DNA from: an uncultured Haliea sp. | GTDB lineage: Bacteria; Pseudomonadota; Gammaproteobacteria; Pseudomonadales; Halieaceae | Length of the DNA stretch: 64,000 nucleotides | Assembly (NCBI GenBank): GCA_947258585.1 | Contig: CAMYIZ010000059.1 | Span: 1 to 64,000 of the forward strand | Direction of reading: 5' to 3' | Part shown: piece after piece, positions 30,505 to 40,381 of the stretch | How the letters are laid out: every line of letters begins with the position of its first letter | Position numbering within the stretch: position 1 is the first letter of the stretch | Notes under the pieces: model-generated | Databases searched by the model: none | Seen by the model: the letters and a program-made list of their open reading frames with translations, nothing else | What the model was told of the DNA's origin: nothing | Made by a program: the position numbers and the translations under genes

Positions 30505-33210
30505 TCAGGCATCCTCTACCTGGTCGTCCAGCTGCTCGCGGATAGCGCGCTGGATAGCCTCGCACAGCGCCGGATCGGTCAGCGGCTGCTGCTGTGAGTC
30601 AGTAATGAAAAAGACGTCCTCCACCCGCTCACCCAGGGTCTGGATCTTGGCTGCCTGCAGGTCTACGCCGTGCTCGACGAAGATCCGTCCAATGCGGGCC
30701 AGCAGGCCAGGGCGGTCACGGGAGGAGACTTCGAGTACGCTCACGTTCTTGATCTCGTCGATCGACATGCTGGTTTCCGTGGGCACGGAGAAGGACTTGA
30801 TCTGCCGCGGGGTGAGGCGCATGACGTTGGGTGCCCGGTCCAGGTTCGAGGCCAGGGCGCGGCTCAGGTGCTCCTTGATGTGGCGGAGGCGGGCGCTGTC
30901 ATCGGCGATGGAGCTGCCGTCCGAGTTCAGCACGTAGAATGTGTCCAGGCTCATGCCGTCGCGGGCATTGTAGATACGGGCGTCGTGGACGCTGAGCTCC
31001 AGCTGCTCCAGCTCGGCGCAGGCGCGCGAAAACAGCTGGGCGTGGCTGCGGGCGTGAATAAAGATCTGCGTCGTATTGGCCACGCTGGAATCCGAGCTGT
31101 TGCGAATCAATACCAGCGGCTGGTCGCGTTCATAGTGCCCGGCAATGGCTTCCGTATGCCAGGCGATATCCTCGGGTTTTTCCCGCAGGAAATAGTCCTC
31201 GCCCTGTTCGCGCCACAGGTCCTGGAGTTCCTCCACGGTGAAACCGCGGTATTCCAGCAGGTCCGCCGCAGTCTTCCGCGTCTGCTCGATCCAGACCTGC
31301 TTGTCGACCGGGTTCTCCAGGCCCCGGCGCAGGGCCCGGCGGGTGCCGGTATAGAGCTGGCGCAGCAGGCTGCCGCGCCAGGCGTTCCAGAGGGTCGGGT
31401 TGGTGCCGTTAATGTCGGCTACGGTGAGTGTGAACAGGTAGTCCAGCCGGTCGAGGTCGCCCACGTGGTGGGCAAACTGCTGGATCACGTCCGGATCGGA
31501 GATGTCCTTGCGCTGGGATACGGCCGACATGGTGAGGTGGTTGCGGACCAGCCACACCACCAGCTCGGTATCGCGGTCACTGAGTCCGTGCTCCCGGCAG
31601 AAGCGCTCGGCGTCTACCGCGCCCAGTTCCGAGTGATCGCCGCCTCGCCCCTTGCCGATGTCATGGTAGAGCCCGGCGATATACAGCAGCTCGATTTTCG
31701 GCAACCGCCGGGCGACCCGACTGGTGACCGGAAAGCGTTCGTCGAATTCGGGTTTCTGGAAGCGCCGCATGTACTGGATCACTTCCAGGGTATGGGCATC
31801 CACGGTATAGGTGTGGAACAGATCGTGCTGCATCTGGCCGACAATGCGGCCAAACTCCGGCAGGTAATTGCCCAGAATTCCGTAGCGGGTCATGCTGCGC
31901 AGCAATCGGGTCATGTTGTAGGGCGAGCGCAGGATGTCCAGGAAGCTGGCCCGGTTGCGCGCATCCGCGCGGAAAGTACTGTTGACCAGGTGGCGATGTT
32001 CCCGGATCAGGCGGATCGTGGGGGTGCCCACGCCGATAATGCCGGGCTCACGACCGGCGAGAACAAACACTTCCAGCAGCGTGTTCGGGTCGTTGTTGAA
32101 CAGGTCGTCGCGCAGGGCTTCGATATAGCCATTGCGGACCTGGAAATGCTCGTTGAGAACCCTGACCTCATCGACCGTATCGGCCCGCAGGATGGCCTGG
32201 TCGAAATTCTGGATCAGCAGCTCGTTCAGCTCACCCAGGGCCAGTGCCCAGCGGTAGTAGGTTTGCATGAACTGCTCTACCGCCAGCTTCTCGCCATCCT
32301 CGAATCCCCACATGTCCGCCAGTTCACGCTGATGGTCGAACAGCAGTCGGTCTTCCTCGCGGCCGGCAATCAGGTGCAGGGCGTAGCGAACCTGCCACAT
32401 GAAGTCCCTGCCTCGCAGCAGCATCTTGCGCTCGTCGGGTGTGAGGAATTCGCCGGTGTCCATGGACTCCAGGGAATCGACGCCAAAGTGGCGCTCGGCG
32501 ATCCAGGCGATGATCTGCAGGTCGCGCAGCCCGCCGGGTGAGCTCTTGACGTTCGGTTCAAGGTTGTATTCGGTGTCGGCAAATTTGGCGTGCCGCTCCC
32601 GCTGTTCCTGCAGCTTGGCGCGGAAAAAGTCCGCGCTGGGCCACATGTGTGCGGGCCCGGTCAGCTCCCTGACCTGCTCCATCAGGGTTTCGGGTCCGCG
32701 AATGACCCGGGTTTCCATCAGGTTGGTGAGTATGGTGATGTCCTTGCGCGCCTTGCTGCAGCATTCACTGACGGTGCGCACGCTGTGCCCGATACTGAGG
32801 CCCAGGTCCCAGAGTTGGGTCAGAAATTGTTCCAGCTGCTCGTGGCAGCGCTCGCTGTCTTCCCCCAGCAGGACCAGGATATCGATATCCGAGTGAGGGT
32901 GCAGCTCGCCGCGGCCGTAGCCGCCCACCGCGACCAGGGCCGGTTCCACGCCAGACCAGTCGCGGCTGTCCCAGAGAGCACCCAGCAGGGCATCCATGAA
33001 CTGCGCCCGGAGATGCAGCAGCCGGGATACCCGTGTGCCGGCCCGGAATTCACCGTGCAGGTAGTCGGCGGCGGCCTTCAGGGCCCGCTTGCCGATCTTC
33101 AGGGTATCGCCGCGGGAAGTGGCCGCCAGAAACACGCCGGGATCGAACAGCTCCGGGGGCAGGCTGTCGTCCCGATCCGTCATGGGAGGTGTGGTATCAG
33201 AAGGATTCAT
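30505..33210 (-). CDS. glnD: [protein-PII] uridylyltransferase/uridylyl-removing enzyme
   Basis: A 901-residue nitrogen sensor from ATG 33210 (GTG 33234 is possible). Nucleotidyltransferase domain: VAVGGYGRGELHPHSDIDIL. HD domain: LYHDIGKGRGGDHSELGA. Two C-terminal ACT domains begin near TQIFIHARSHAQLFSRAC and NVSVLEVSSRDRPGLLARI. Length and order match E. coli GlnD. It uridylylates PII when glutamine is low and removes UMP when glutamine is high. The start lies within the end of map (14-base overlap). Confidence 0.95.
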   Translation of the reverse strand: MNPSDTTPPMTDRDDSLPPELFDPGVFLAATSRGDTLKIGKRALKAAADYLHGEFRAGTRVSRLLHLRAQFMDALLGALWDSRDWSGVEPALVAVGGYGRGELHPHSDIDILVLLGEDSERCHEQLEQFLTQLWDLGLSIGHSVRTVSECCSKARKDITILTNLMETRVIRGPETLMEQVRELTGPAHMWPSADFFRAKLQEQRERHAKFADTEYNLEPNVKSSPGGLRDLQIIAWIAERHFGVDSLESMDTGEFLTPDERKMLLRGRDFMWQVRYALHLIAGREEDRLLFDHQRELADMWGFEDGEKLAVEQFMQTYYRWALALGELNELLIQNFDQAILRADTVDEVRVLNEHFQVRNGYIEALRDDLFNNDPNTLLEVFVLAGREPGIIGVGTPTIRLIREHRHLVNSTFRADARNRASFLDILRSPYNMTRLLRSMTRYGILGNYLPEFGRIVGQMQHDLFHTYTVDAHTLEVIQYMRRFQKPEFDERFPVTSRVARRLPKIELLYIAGLYHDIGKGRGGDHSELGAVDAERFCREHGLSDRDTELVVWLVRNHLTMSAVSQRKDISDPDVIQQFAHHVGDLDRLDYLFTLTVADINGTNPTLWNAWRGSLLRQLYTGTRRALRRGLENPVDKQVWIEQTRKTAADLLEYRGFTVEELQDLWREQGEDYFLREKPEDIAWHTEAIAGHYERDQPLVLIRNSSDSSVANTTQIFIHARSHAQLFSRACAELEQLELSVHDARIYNARDGMSLDTFYVLNSDGSSIADDSARLRHIKEHLSRALASNLDRAPNVMRLTPRQIKSFSVPTETSMSIDEIKNVSVLEVSSRDRPGLLARIGRIFVEHGVDLQAAKIQTLGERVEDVFFITDSQQQPLTDPALCEAIQRAIREQLDDQVEDA

Positions 33211-33970
33211 GGCTGCGCCGGGTGAAAACCTCACAGCCGTCGGCGGTCACCCCCAGGGTGTGTTCCCACTGGGCCGACAGTCGGCCGTCGCGGGTGGTCA
33301 CGGTCCAGCCGTCCTTCTGGTTCAGCTTGGTATGGCGTCGGCCGGCGTTGATCATGGGTTCGATGGTAAAGGTCATGCCCTGCTCCAGGATGAGCCCTGT
33401 GCCCTTGCGCCCGTAGTGCAGGACCTGCGGATCTTCGTGGAAGATCTGGCCGATACCGTGGCCGCAGTATTCCCGCACCACCGAGTAGTAGTTCTTTTCC
33501 GCGTGCTGCTGGATGACGGCGCCGATGTCGCCCAGGGTGGCGCCGGGGCGGACGAGCTCGATGGCCCGGTACAGGCATTCCTGGGTCACCTGGATCAGGC
33601 GCTGGGCATGGGCCGCGACCTCGCCGACCTCCACCATGATGCTGCTGTCGCCATGGTAGCCATCCTTGATGACAGTGACGTCGATGTTGACGATATCCCC
33701 GGATTTCAGCTTCTTGGTGTCGGAGGGAATGCCGTGGCAGACCACCTCGTTGATGGAGGTGCAGATGGAGCGAGGGAAACCGTGATAGTCCAGTGGCGCG
33801 GGGATGGCCCCTTGCACCCGGGTGATATGCTCGTGGCAGATTCGGTCGAGTTCACCGGTGGTGATCCCGGGCTCTACCAGAGGCTCGATCATCTCCAGCA
33901 CTTCTGCTGCGAGTCGGCCGGCGACCCGCATTTTCTCGAACTCGGCCTCGGTCTTGATGGATACTGCCAT
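33197..33970 (-). CDS. map: methionine aminopeptidase, type I
   Basis: A 257-residue enzyme removing the initiator Met from nascent proteins. Metal ligands are visible in NIDVTVIKDGYHGDSS (two Asp), YCGHGIGQIFHEDP (His), TFTIEPM (Glu) and SAQWEHTLGV (Glu). CTSINEVVCHGIPSD is the type I signature. It is divergent from rpsB, as in most gammaproteobacteria, and heads the map-glnD-dapC-nth run. Confidence 0.96.
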   Translation of the reverse strand: MAVSIKTEAEFEKMRVAGRLAAEVLEMIEPLVEPGITTGELDRICHEHITRVQGAIPAPLDYHGFPRSICTSINEVVCHGIPSDTKKLKSGDIVNIDVTVIKDGYHGDSSIMVEVGEVAAHAQRLIQVTQECLYRAIELVRPGATLGDIGAVIQQHAEKNYYSVVREYCGHGIGQIFHEDPQVLHYGRKGTGLILEQGMTFTIEPMINAGRRHTKLNQKDGWTVTTRDGRLSAQWEHTLGVTADGCEVFTRRSHESF

Positions 33971-34353
33971 TCGTTACCTTTTCATGTCCGGGTGTGCCGC
34001 AACCGCGCCCGTCTGGCGGGCCTGGTGTAGTAGCGGAGGAAACAGCCATTCTACAACATGTGTGGGGGTTGTGAGTAATCGGCGCAACGTCAGTCACTGC
34101 GGGGCGGTCCAGCCGCCGGCCGCAAGGGGGTGCGAGGCCATTCCCGGAGCCGGCCACAGCGCGGCCCTTCTCAGGCTGGTCCGTTTGTGGTATAAAGCGC
34201 GCCTTCTTTTCGGGGTGGCGTCATGTGGCGGCTCCCCGGGGGGAAGAGAACCCTAACGACGCACACATATCGACACCTGCGCCAGGGTGCCGGCTCCGGC
34301 CGGTTTGGCGCTTGGGATATGTGGAGGATTAACCCAATACACAGGAATTTACC
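33971..34353. other. map/rpsB divergent intergenic region with rpsB leader
   Basis: 383 bp without a gene. The right part carries the rpsB promoter and a leader of about 150 bases. The leader contains GC-rich arms (for example GGCTCCCCGGGGGGAAGAG, and GGTGCCGGCTCCGGCCGGTT near 34284-34303) that can fold, as expected for the S2-autoregulated rpsB leader of gammaproteobacteria. On the minus strand a -10-like TAGAAT (34053-34048) may serve map. The middle (about 34080-34160) is featureless and GC-rich. Confidence 0.5.
34168..34196 (+). promoter_or_regulatory. rpsB-tsf promoter with extended -10 and GC-rich discriminator
   Basis: TTCTCA (34168-34173), a 17-base spacer ending TGG, and TATAAA (34191-34196) form an extended -10 promoter. 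GCGCGCC follows directly: a GC-rich discriminator typical of stringently controlled ribosomal promoters. The distance to the rpsB ATG (about 150 bases) leaves room for the regulatory leader. Confidence 0.6.
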
Positions 34354-35112
34354 ATGTCGCAAGTAAGCATGCGCGACCTGCTGCAGGCAGGCGCACACTT
34401 TGGTCACCAGACCCGTTACTGGAACCCGAAGATGGATCGCTACATCTTCGGTGCCCGCAACAAGATCCACATCATCAACCTTGAGCATACGGTGCCGGCC
34501 TTCAATGAAGCGCTGACCCTGATCAAGCGCCTGGCGGGCAACAAGAACAAGATTTTGTTTGTTGGTACCAAGCGCGCTGCCGGCAAGATCATCAAGGAAC
34601 AGGCGGAGCGTGCGGGAATGCCCTACGTCAGCCACCGCTGGCTGGGCGGCATGCTCACCAACTACAAGACGATCCGCGCCTCAATCAAGCGCCTGCGGGA
34701 GCTGGAAGCGCAGCAGGCTGACGGTACCTTTGCCAAGCTGACCAAGAAAGAAGCCCTGATGCGCACCCGCGATATGGAGAAGCTGGAGCGCAGCATCGGC
34801 GGGATCAAGGATATGGGCGGCCTGCCGGACGCGCTGTTCGTGATCGATGTCGACCACGAGCGGATTGCCATCACCGAGGCCAACAAGCTGGGCATTCCGG
34901 TGATCGGCATTGTCGACACCAACAGCAATCCCGACGGGGTTGACTACGTCATTCCCGGCAACGACGACGCCATCCGTGCGGTCAAGCTCTATGTCAGCAC
35001 CGTGGCCGATGCCTGCCTGCTGGGCAAGGCCGAGGCCGGCGACATGAGCGCAGTCCGCAATGAGTTCGTCGAAGTGGACGCCGGCGAGGCTCCCGCGGCG
35101 GCTGCCGAGTAA
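34354..35112 (+). CDS. rpsB: 30S ribosomal protein S2
   Basis: A 252-residue protein opening [21 protein letters not shown], with [35 protein letters not shown] and [19 protein letters not shown], all diagnostic of bacterial S2. Binds 16S rRNA late in 30S assembly together with S1. A CAGGA site precedes the ATG. First gene of the rpsB-tsf unit, expected to repress its own leader. Confidence 0.98.
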   Translation: MSQVSMRDLLQAGAHFGHQTRYWNPKMDRYIFGARNKIHIINLEHTVPAFNEALTLIKRLAGNKNKILFVGTKRAAGKIIKEQAERAGMPYVSHRWLGGMLTNYKTIRASIKRLRELEAQQADGTFAKLTKKEALMRTRDMEKLERSIGGIKDMGGLPDALFVIDVDHERIAITEANKLGIPVIGIVDTNSNPDGVDYVIPGNDDAIRAVKLYVSTVADACLLGKAEAGDMSAVRNEFVEVDAGEAPAAAAE

Positions 35113-35226
35113 GTATCCACCCCGGTGCGGCCATTTTGGTCCGCGCCGGGGCTTCCCTGCCTCCGTCCGGAGGTAAAAGTTCAAAGATTCAGCGCCCCAG
35201 GCGGGGCCGTAGCAGGAGGAACAACC

Positions 35227-36084
35227 ATGTCTGCAGCATTGGTCAAGGAATTACGTGAGCGCACCGGTCTCGGCTTGCTCGAGTGCAAGAAGGCGCTTGC
35301 ATCCGCGGATGGCGATATTGAGAAAGCCATTGAAGAGCTGCGCAAGTCCAGCGGCATGAAGGCGGCCAAGAAAGCCGGTCGCACCGCTGCGGATGGCGTT
35401 GTCGCCACCCGTATTGCCGAGGACGGCAGCTACGGCGTGCTGGTCGAAGTCAACAGCGAGACCGATTTCGTCGCGCGTGACGAGAATTTTCTCGCTTTCG
35501 TCAGGAAAGTCGTCGATGCAGCCTTCGAGGGGCGGCAGACCGACGTCGCCGCTCTGATGGCGGGCGACCTGGAATCGGCGCGCGAGTCCCTGGTCCAGAA
35601 AATCGGCGAGAACATCGGTGTGCGCCGGATCAACCTGGTGACTGCCGATGCCGGTGTTGTGGGCGCGTATGTCCACGGCAACAACCGTATCGCGGTACTG
35701 GTGGAGTTGAAAGGCGGTGACCAGGACCTGGCCAAGGACGTGGCGATGCACATTGCCGCGGTGAACCCGCAGGTGGTGTCCCCGAATGACATGCCCGCCG
35801 AAGTGATCGAGAAAGAGCGCGAGATCTACACCGTGCAGGCGCAGGACTCCGGCAAGCCGGCGGAAATCATTGAGAAAATGATTGGCGGCCGGATCAAGAA
35901 GTTTCTCGCCGAGAACAGCCTGGTAGAGCAGGCCTTCGTCAAGGACCCCGACGTCACCGTTGGCAAGCTGGTGGCCGCGGCGGGTGCCGAGGTTCTGTCT
36001 TTTGCCCGCTTCGAGGTGGGTGAGGGTATTGCCAGGGAACAGGTCGATTTCGCCGCCGAGGTTGCCGCCCAGCTCAAGGGCTGA
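35227..36084 (+). CDS. tsf: elongation factor Ts
   Basis: A 285-residue guanine-nucleotide exchange factor for EF-Tu. ATG 35227 follows AGGAGGA. The N-terminal UBA-like region [21 protein letters not shown] is followed by the core signature [16 protein letters not shown] and the dimerisation-domain block [14 protein letters not shown]. Normal length. 114 bases after rpsB and followed by an intrinsic terminator. Confidence 0.98.
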   Translation: MSAALVKELRERTGLGLLECKKALASADGDIEKAIEELRKSSGMKAAKKAGRTAADGVVATRIAEDGSYGVLVEVNSETDFVARDENFLAFVRKVVDAAFEGRQTDVAALMAGDLESARESLVQKIGENIGVRRINLVTADAGVVGAYVHGNNRIAVLVELKGGDQDLAKDVAMHIAAVNPQVVSPNDMPAEVIEKEREIYTVQAQDSGKPAEIIEKMIGGRIKKFLAENSLVEQAFVKDPDVTVGKLVAAAGAEVLSFARFEVGEGIAREQVDFAAEVAAQLKG

Positions 36085-36104
36085 GGGTGTGCCAGGCAAG
36101 CAGT

Positions 36105-36128
36105 AACGGGGCCCAGGCCCCGTTTTTT
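36105..36128 (+). terminator. Rho-independent terminator after tsf
   Basis: AACGGGGCC (36105-36113) pairs with GGCCCCGTT (36116-36124); the stem runs directly into a T-run ending at 36128. It lies 21 bases after the tsf stop and separates rpsB-tsf from pyrH. Confidence 0.85.
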
Positions 36129-36238
36129 ATGGCTGCTGCGCTGGTACGGCGCCAGCCGGCGGCACAGTTTCTGAGCCGGGGCACTAGGGAGCTGGCTCTT
36201 TGTCCTGTAATATACGCGGAGTTCGGGAGAGATCAGAT

Positions 36239-36964
36239 ATGCCACAGGCCGCAGGCGACAAGAAGTATAAACGGATTCTGCTGAAACTCAGCGGTGAAGC
36301 CCTCACCGGCAGCGAGAGCTTTGGTATCGATCCCAAAATACTCGACCAGCTCGCGCTTGAAATTGGCCAGCTGGTGGGAATAGGGGTGCAGGTTGGGCTG
36401 GTGGTCGGCGGCGGGAATCTGTTTCGCGGCGCGGCGCTGCAGTCCGCCGGCCTGGACCGGGTCACCGGCGACCACATGGGTATGCTGGCTACGGTGATGA
36501 ATGCCCTGGCCCTGCGCGATGCCCTCGAGCGCTCCAATATTGCCACCCAGGTCATGTCGTCCATTCCCATGAGCGGCGTGGTCGACCATTACGACAGGCG
36601 CAAGGCCATTCGCGCCCTGAGTAACGGCGATGTGGTGATTTTCTGTGCCGGCACCGGCAACCCGTTTTTCACCACCGACTCCTCGGCCTGCCTGCGCGGC
36701 ATTGAAGTGGATGCGGAACTGGTGCTGAAAGCGACCAAGGTGGACGGAGTGTACTCGGCCGACCCGATGAAGGTTGCCGACGCTGTCCGCTACGAGCGCC
36801 TGAGTTACGACGAGGTTCTGGACAAGAAGCTGGAGGTTATGGATCTTACGGCCATCTGTCTCTGCCGCGACCACAAGATGCCGGTTCGCGTGTTCAAGAT
36901 GGAGGACCGTGGGGCGTTGCTGAGTATTGTGCGTGGCGGCCAGGAAGGGACCCTGATCCAGTAG
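36239..36964 (+). CDS. pyrH: UMP kinase
   Basis: A 241-residue amino-acid-kinase-fold enzyme making UDP from UMP. ATG 36239 ([13 protein letters not shown]) is chosen with GGGAGA before it. Family blocks: [59 protein letters not shown] and [13 protein letters not shown]-activated, UTP-inhibited in the family. Starts a transcript after the tsf terminator; 28 bases to frr. Confidence 0.97.
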   Translation: MPQAAGDKKYKRILLKLSGEALTGSESFGIDPKILDQLALEIGQLVGIGVQVGLVVGGGNLFRGAALQSAGLDRVTGDHMGMLATVMNALALRDALERSNIATQVMSSIPMSGVVDHYDRRKAIRALSNGDVVIFCAGTGNPFFTTDSSACLRGIEVDAELVLKATKVDGVYSADPMKVADAVRYERLSYDEVLDKKLEVMDLTAICLCRDHKMPVRVFKMEDRGALLSIVRGGQEGTLIQ

Positions 36965-36992
36965 CCCGGTACGCACCGCGAGGAGAAAAAAA

Positions 36993-37550
36993 GTGATTGA
37001 AGACGTCAAGAGTGAAGCCAAAGAGAGGATGGAGAAGAGCGTCGAGGCCCTGGTGCACAATTTCAACAAGATCCGTACCGGTCGCGCTCACCCCAGTATC
37101 CTGGATTCGGTCAAGGTTGAATACTATGGCGCCGAGACGCCGCTCAACCAGATGGCAAATATCAATGTTGAGGACGGTCGCACCCTGGCGTTGACGCCCT
37201 GGGACCGCTCCATGATCCCGCAGATTGAGCGCGCTATCATGAAATCCGACCTCGGCCTGAACCCGGCCACCTCCGGTGAGGTGATCCGTATTCCCATGCC
37301 CGCTCTGACCGAGGAGACCCGCAAGGGATTCATCCGCCAGGCGCGCAGTGAGGCGGAGGCGGCCCGGGTTTCGGTGCGCAATGCCCGCCGCGACGCGATG
37401 AATATGCTCAAGGAACTGGTGAAGGAAAAGGACATCAGCGAGGACGATGAACGCCGCGGCCAGGACAGCGTGCAGAAGCTGACCGACGGCTACGTCGAGC
37501 GTATCGAAAAAATGTTGGCGGAGAAAGAAGCCGACCTCATGGAAATATAA
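36993..37550 (+). CDS. frr: ribosome recycling factor
   Basis: A 185-residue protein starting at GTG 36993 with GAGGAG about 10 bases upstream. The three-helix bundle/sandwich sequence includes [52 protein letters not shown] and [14 protein letters not shown]. With EF-G it splits post-termination ribosomes. 14 bases to uppS. Confidence 0.97.
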   Translation: MIEDVKSEAKERMEKSVEALVHNFNKIRTGRAHPSILDSVKVEYYGAETPLNQMANINVEDGRTLALTPWDRSMIPQIERAIMKSDLGLNPATSGEVIRIPMPALTEETRKGFIRQARSEAEAARVSVRNARRDAMNMLKELVKEKDISEDDERRGQDSVQKLTDGYVERIEKMLAEKEADLMEI

Positions 37551-37564
37551 TCCCCTTTCAGGGT

Positions 37565-38338
37565 ATGTCCAATAGCGAAACGCCAAGCTCCACAAACCCT
37601 GCTGCGGTGCCGCGCCATGTGGCCATCATCATGGACGGCAACAATCGCTGGGCCCGGCGTCAGGGACTGCCCGGGCACGCGGGGCATCGCGCGGGTGTTG
37701 AGGCGGTGCGCGGCGTCCTGCGTTCCTGTCGCCAGCACAAGGTAGAAGTGCTGACGCTGTTTGCTTTCAGCAGCGAAAACTGGGGTCGCCCACAGCCCGA
37801 GGTCAGGGCGCTGCTGGCCCTGTTGTCGCGCTATTTGCGCAATGAAGTGCGCGAACTGCACAAGGATGGTGTCCGCCTGCGTTTTATCGGCGAGCGCAGT
37901 CGTTTCAGCCAGCGTCTGCAGCGGTTGATGAGCAACGCCGAGTTCCTCACCCGCGACAACCCTGTGGCCACGGTGGTGATTGCGGTCGATTACGGTGGTC
38001 GCTGGGACATCGCCCAGGCCGCGCGCCGCCTGGCGGAGCAGGTACAGGCGGGCACCCTGAAACCCGAGGAGATCACCGAAGAGGCGGTCAACCGGGAGAT
38101 TTCGATCAGCGACCTGCCGGCGCCGGACCTGTTTATCCGCACCGGGGGTGATTCCCGTATCAGCAACTTCATGCTCTGGCACTGTGCCTACAGTGAACTG
38201 TATTTTACCAATACCCTGTGGCCCGACTTCGGTGAGCTGGAGTTCGCGCGGGCCCTGGCGGACTACGGCCGGCGCGAGCGCCGTTTCGGCCTGCGGGACC
38301 CCGACGGCCTGGCAACGGGCGTGGGTACCGATGCTTAG
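37565..38338 (+). CDS. uppS: di-trans,poly-cis undecaprenyl diphosphate synthase
   Basis: A 257-residue cis-prenyltransferase. The catalytic Asp lies in VAIIMDGNNRWARRQG; other signatures are LTLFAFSSENWGRP, the AVDYGGRWDI region and PDLFIRTGGDSRISNFMLW. It condenses FPP with eight IPP units to give the lipid carrier for peptidoglycan and O-antigen. The N-terminal Ser/Thr/Pro extension is short and not conserved. Its last 8 bases overlap cdsA. Confidence 0.96.
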   Translation: MSNSETPSSTNPAAVPRHVAIIMDGNNRWARRQGLPGHAGHRAGVEAVRGVLRSCRQHKVEVLTLFAFSSENWGRPQPEVRALLALLSRYLRNEVRELHKDGVRLRFIGERSRFSQRLQRLMSNAEFLTRDNPVATVVIAVDYGGRWDIAQAARRLAEQVQAGTLKPEEITEEAVNREISISDLPAPDLFIRTGGDSRISNFMLWHCAYSELYFTNTLWPDFGELEFARALADYGRRERRFGLRDPDGLATGVGTDA

Positions 38339-39167
38339 GCAGCGAGTCATCACCGCCCTGGCCATGGCCGGCCTGTTTCTCGCGGCCGTGCTGATGCTGC
38401 CACTGTTTGCTCTGGCCTCGGCCTTTGCCCTGGTCGTGGTGCTCGGGGCCTGGGAGTGGGCGCGGCTGGCGGGCTGGCAGTCGACTGCGGGACGCGCGCT
38501 CTATACCGCGGTCCTGGCGGGTTTGCTGGCTGTCCTGTACGTGTACGCCGAGCTGGGTGGCGAACCCCAGCGTGAGCAGATCCAGCCCTTGCTGGGCGTT
38601 GCCTGCCTGTGGTGGTCTTTCTCCCTGCTTTGGGTAAGGAGCTATCCAGCGAGTGCGGCGCTCTGGCACAGCCGGGTCATGCGCAGTCTGATGGGTCTCC
38701 TGATCCTGTCCAGTGCCTGGCTGGCCGCGGTCTACCTGTTGAGCTTTCCCCGCGGGGGCCTGCTGATGGTGGCGCTGGTCCTGGTAGTGGCCGCCACGGA
38801 TATCGGCGCTTTTTTCGCCGGCACCCGCTTTGGCCGCCACAAGCTGGCAGAGCGGGTCAGCCCGGCCAAGACCTGGGAGGGTTTTTGGGGCGGCATGGCC
38901 TCGGCGGTGGCGCTGGCGTTGCTGCTCTGGTGGGTCATCCCTGCGCGGATGGCCCACGTGAGCCTTGCCGCCGTGGTTGTGGTGGTGTTGTTGACGGCGC
39001 TGGCATCGGTGCTCGGTGATCTCACGGTCAGCATGGTCAAGCGCGAGAGCGGGGTAAAGGACAGCGGCTCACTGTTGCCGGGACACGGTGGCCTGCTGGA
39101 TCGCCTGGACAGTCTTTGCAGCGCGGCGCCCGTATTTGCTCTCGGTTTGCTGCTGGCGGGTTGGTAG
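38331..39167 (+). CDS. cdsA: phosphatidate cytidylyltransferase (CDP-diacylglycerol synthase)
   Basis: A 278-residue membrane protein with about eight helices; ATG 38331 overlaps the uppS end. The C-terminal CdsA signature is [21 protein letters not shown], preceded by [15 protein letters not shown]. It makes CDP-diacylglycerol from CTP and phosphatidic acid, the precursor of all phospholipids. Usual position between uppS and dxr. Confidence 0.96.
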   Translation: MLRQRVITALAMAGLFLAAVLMLPLFALASAFALVVVLGAWEWARLAGWQSTAGRALYTAVLAGLLAVLYVYAELGGEPQREQIQPLLGVACLWWSFSLLWVRSYPASAALWHSRVMRSLMGLLILSSAWLAAVYLLSFPRGGLLMVALVLVVAATDIGAFFAGTRFGRHKLAERVSPAKTWEGFWGGMASAVALALLLWWVIPARMAHVSLAAVVVVVLLTALASVLGDLTVSMVKRESGVKDSGSLLPGHGGLLDRLDSLCSAAPVFALGLLLAGW

Positions 39168-39169
39168 CG

Positions 39170-40381
39170 GTGACTGCGGTGCAGAATGTCGCGGTACTGG
39201 GCAGTACCGGCTCTATCGGGGTCAGCACCCTGGATGTGATCGGCCGGCATCCGGGAACGCTGCGGGCCTGGGCGCTGGCGGCAAATCGCTCGGTGGCGAC
39301 TATGGCCGAGCAGTGCCGACGCTTCCAGCCCAGCTACGCGGTGATGATGGACCCGGACGCGGCGGCTGAGCTGGCGCGCCTGCTGGGCGGGGAGTGCGAT
39401 ACCCGGGTGCTGGCGGGAGCGGAGGGGCTGCAGTACATCGCGACCCATGACTCCGTGGACGCGGTGATGGCGGCCGTGGTGGGGGCCGCCGGGCTGCCCT
39501 CGACGCTGGCGGCGGCGCGGGCGGGCAAGCGGATTTTGCTGGCGAACAAGGAGTCGCTGGTCATGGCGGGCCATCTGTTGATGGCGGCGGTGCGCGATGC
39601 GGGTGCATTACTGCTGCCCATAGACAGTGAGCACAACGCCATCTTCCAGTGCCTGCCGGTGGATGGTTCCGGTCGACCGGGCCTGGCGGGGGTCAGCAAG
39701 GTACTGTTGACGGCTTCCGGGGGGCCTTTCCGGCAGTGGACGCCGGCTGCGATTGCCGCCGCTACCCCCGACCAGGCCTGCGCCCACCCCAACTGGTCGA
39801 TGGGCAGGAAGATATCCGTGGATTCGGCCACCCTGATGAACAAGGGGCTGGAGCTGATTGAGGCCTGCTGGCTGTTTGACCTGGCGCCGGACCAGGTCGA
39901 TATTGTGGTGCACCCGGAAAGCATCGTGCACTCCATGGTACAGTACACGGATGGTTCGGTGCTCGCCCAGCTGGGTAACCCGGATATGCGTACGCCGATC
40001 GCCTACGGCCTTGGCTGGCCACGGCGGCTGGACTCCGGGGTTGCTGCCCTGGATCTGGTGGCTCTGTCGAAACTGCACTTCGAGGCGCCGGACGAGGCCC
40101 GGTTCCCCTGCCTGCGCCTGGCCCGTGAGGCGGTTGCGGCGGGTGGTACGGCCATGGCGGTCTGTAATGCCGCCAACGAAATCGCGGTGGAGGCCTTTCT
40201 GTGCGGAAGAATAGGTTTCACCGACATCCCGCGGGTCATTGAAGCGACCCTGGAACAGGTGAGTACGGTTGAACCCACCTCCCTTGCCGTGGTCGAAGCA
40301 GCGGACCGGGAAGCCCGCGCAGTGGCGGGCGCCCAGCTGGCCAGTCTTCGGGCCGGATGTGTTGAGACTTTGGAGCGTTGA
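39170..40381 (+). CDS. dxr: 1-deoxy-D-xylulose 5-phosphate reductoisomerase
   Basis: A 403-residue MEP-pathway enzyme; GTG 39170 is chosen, two bases after the cdsA stop, though GTG 39179 also fits. NADPH loop [33 protein letters not shown]; metal and substrate sites in [24 protein letters not shown], and [21 protein letters not shown]. Converts DXP to MEP for isoprenoids that feed uppS. The stop TGA overlaps the rseP ATG. Confidence 0.96.
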   Translation: MTAVQNVAVLGSTGSIGVSTLDVIGRHPGTLRAWALAANRSVATMAEQCRRFQPSYAVMMDPDAAAELARLLGGECDTRVLAGAEGLQYIATHDSVDAVMAAVVGAAGLPSTLAAARAGKRILLANKESLVMAGHLLMAAVRDAGALLLPIDSEHNAIFQCLPVDGSGRPGLAGVSKVLLTASGGPFRQWTPAAIAAATPDQACAHPNWSMGRKISVDSATLMNKGLELIEACWLFDLAPDQVDIVVHPESIVHSMVQYTDGSVLAQLGNPDMRTPIAYGLGWPRRLDSGVAALDLVALSKLHFEAPDEARFPCLRLAREAVAAGGTAMAVCNAANEIAVEAFLCGRIGFTDIPRVIEATLEQVSTVEPTSLAVVEAADREARAVAGAQLASLRAGCVETLER

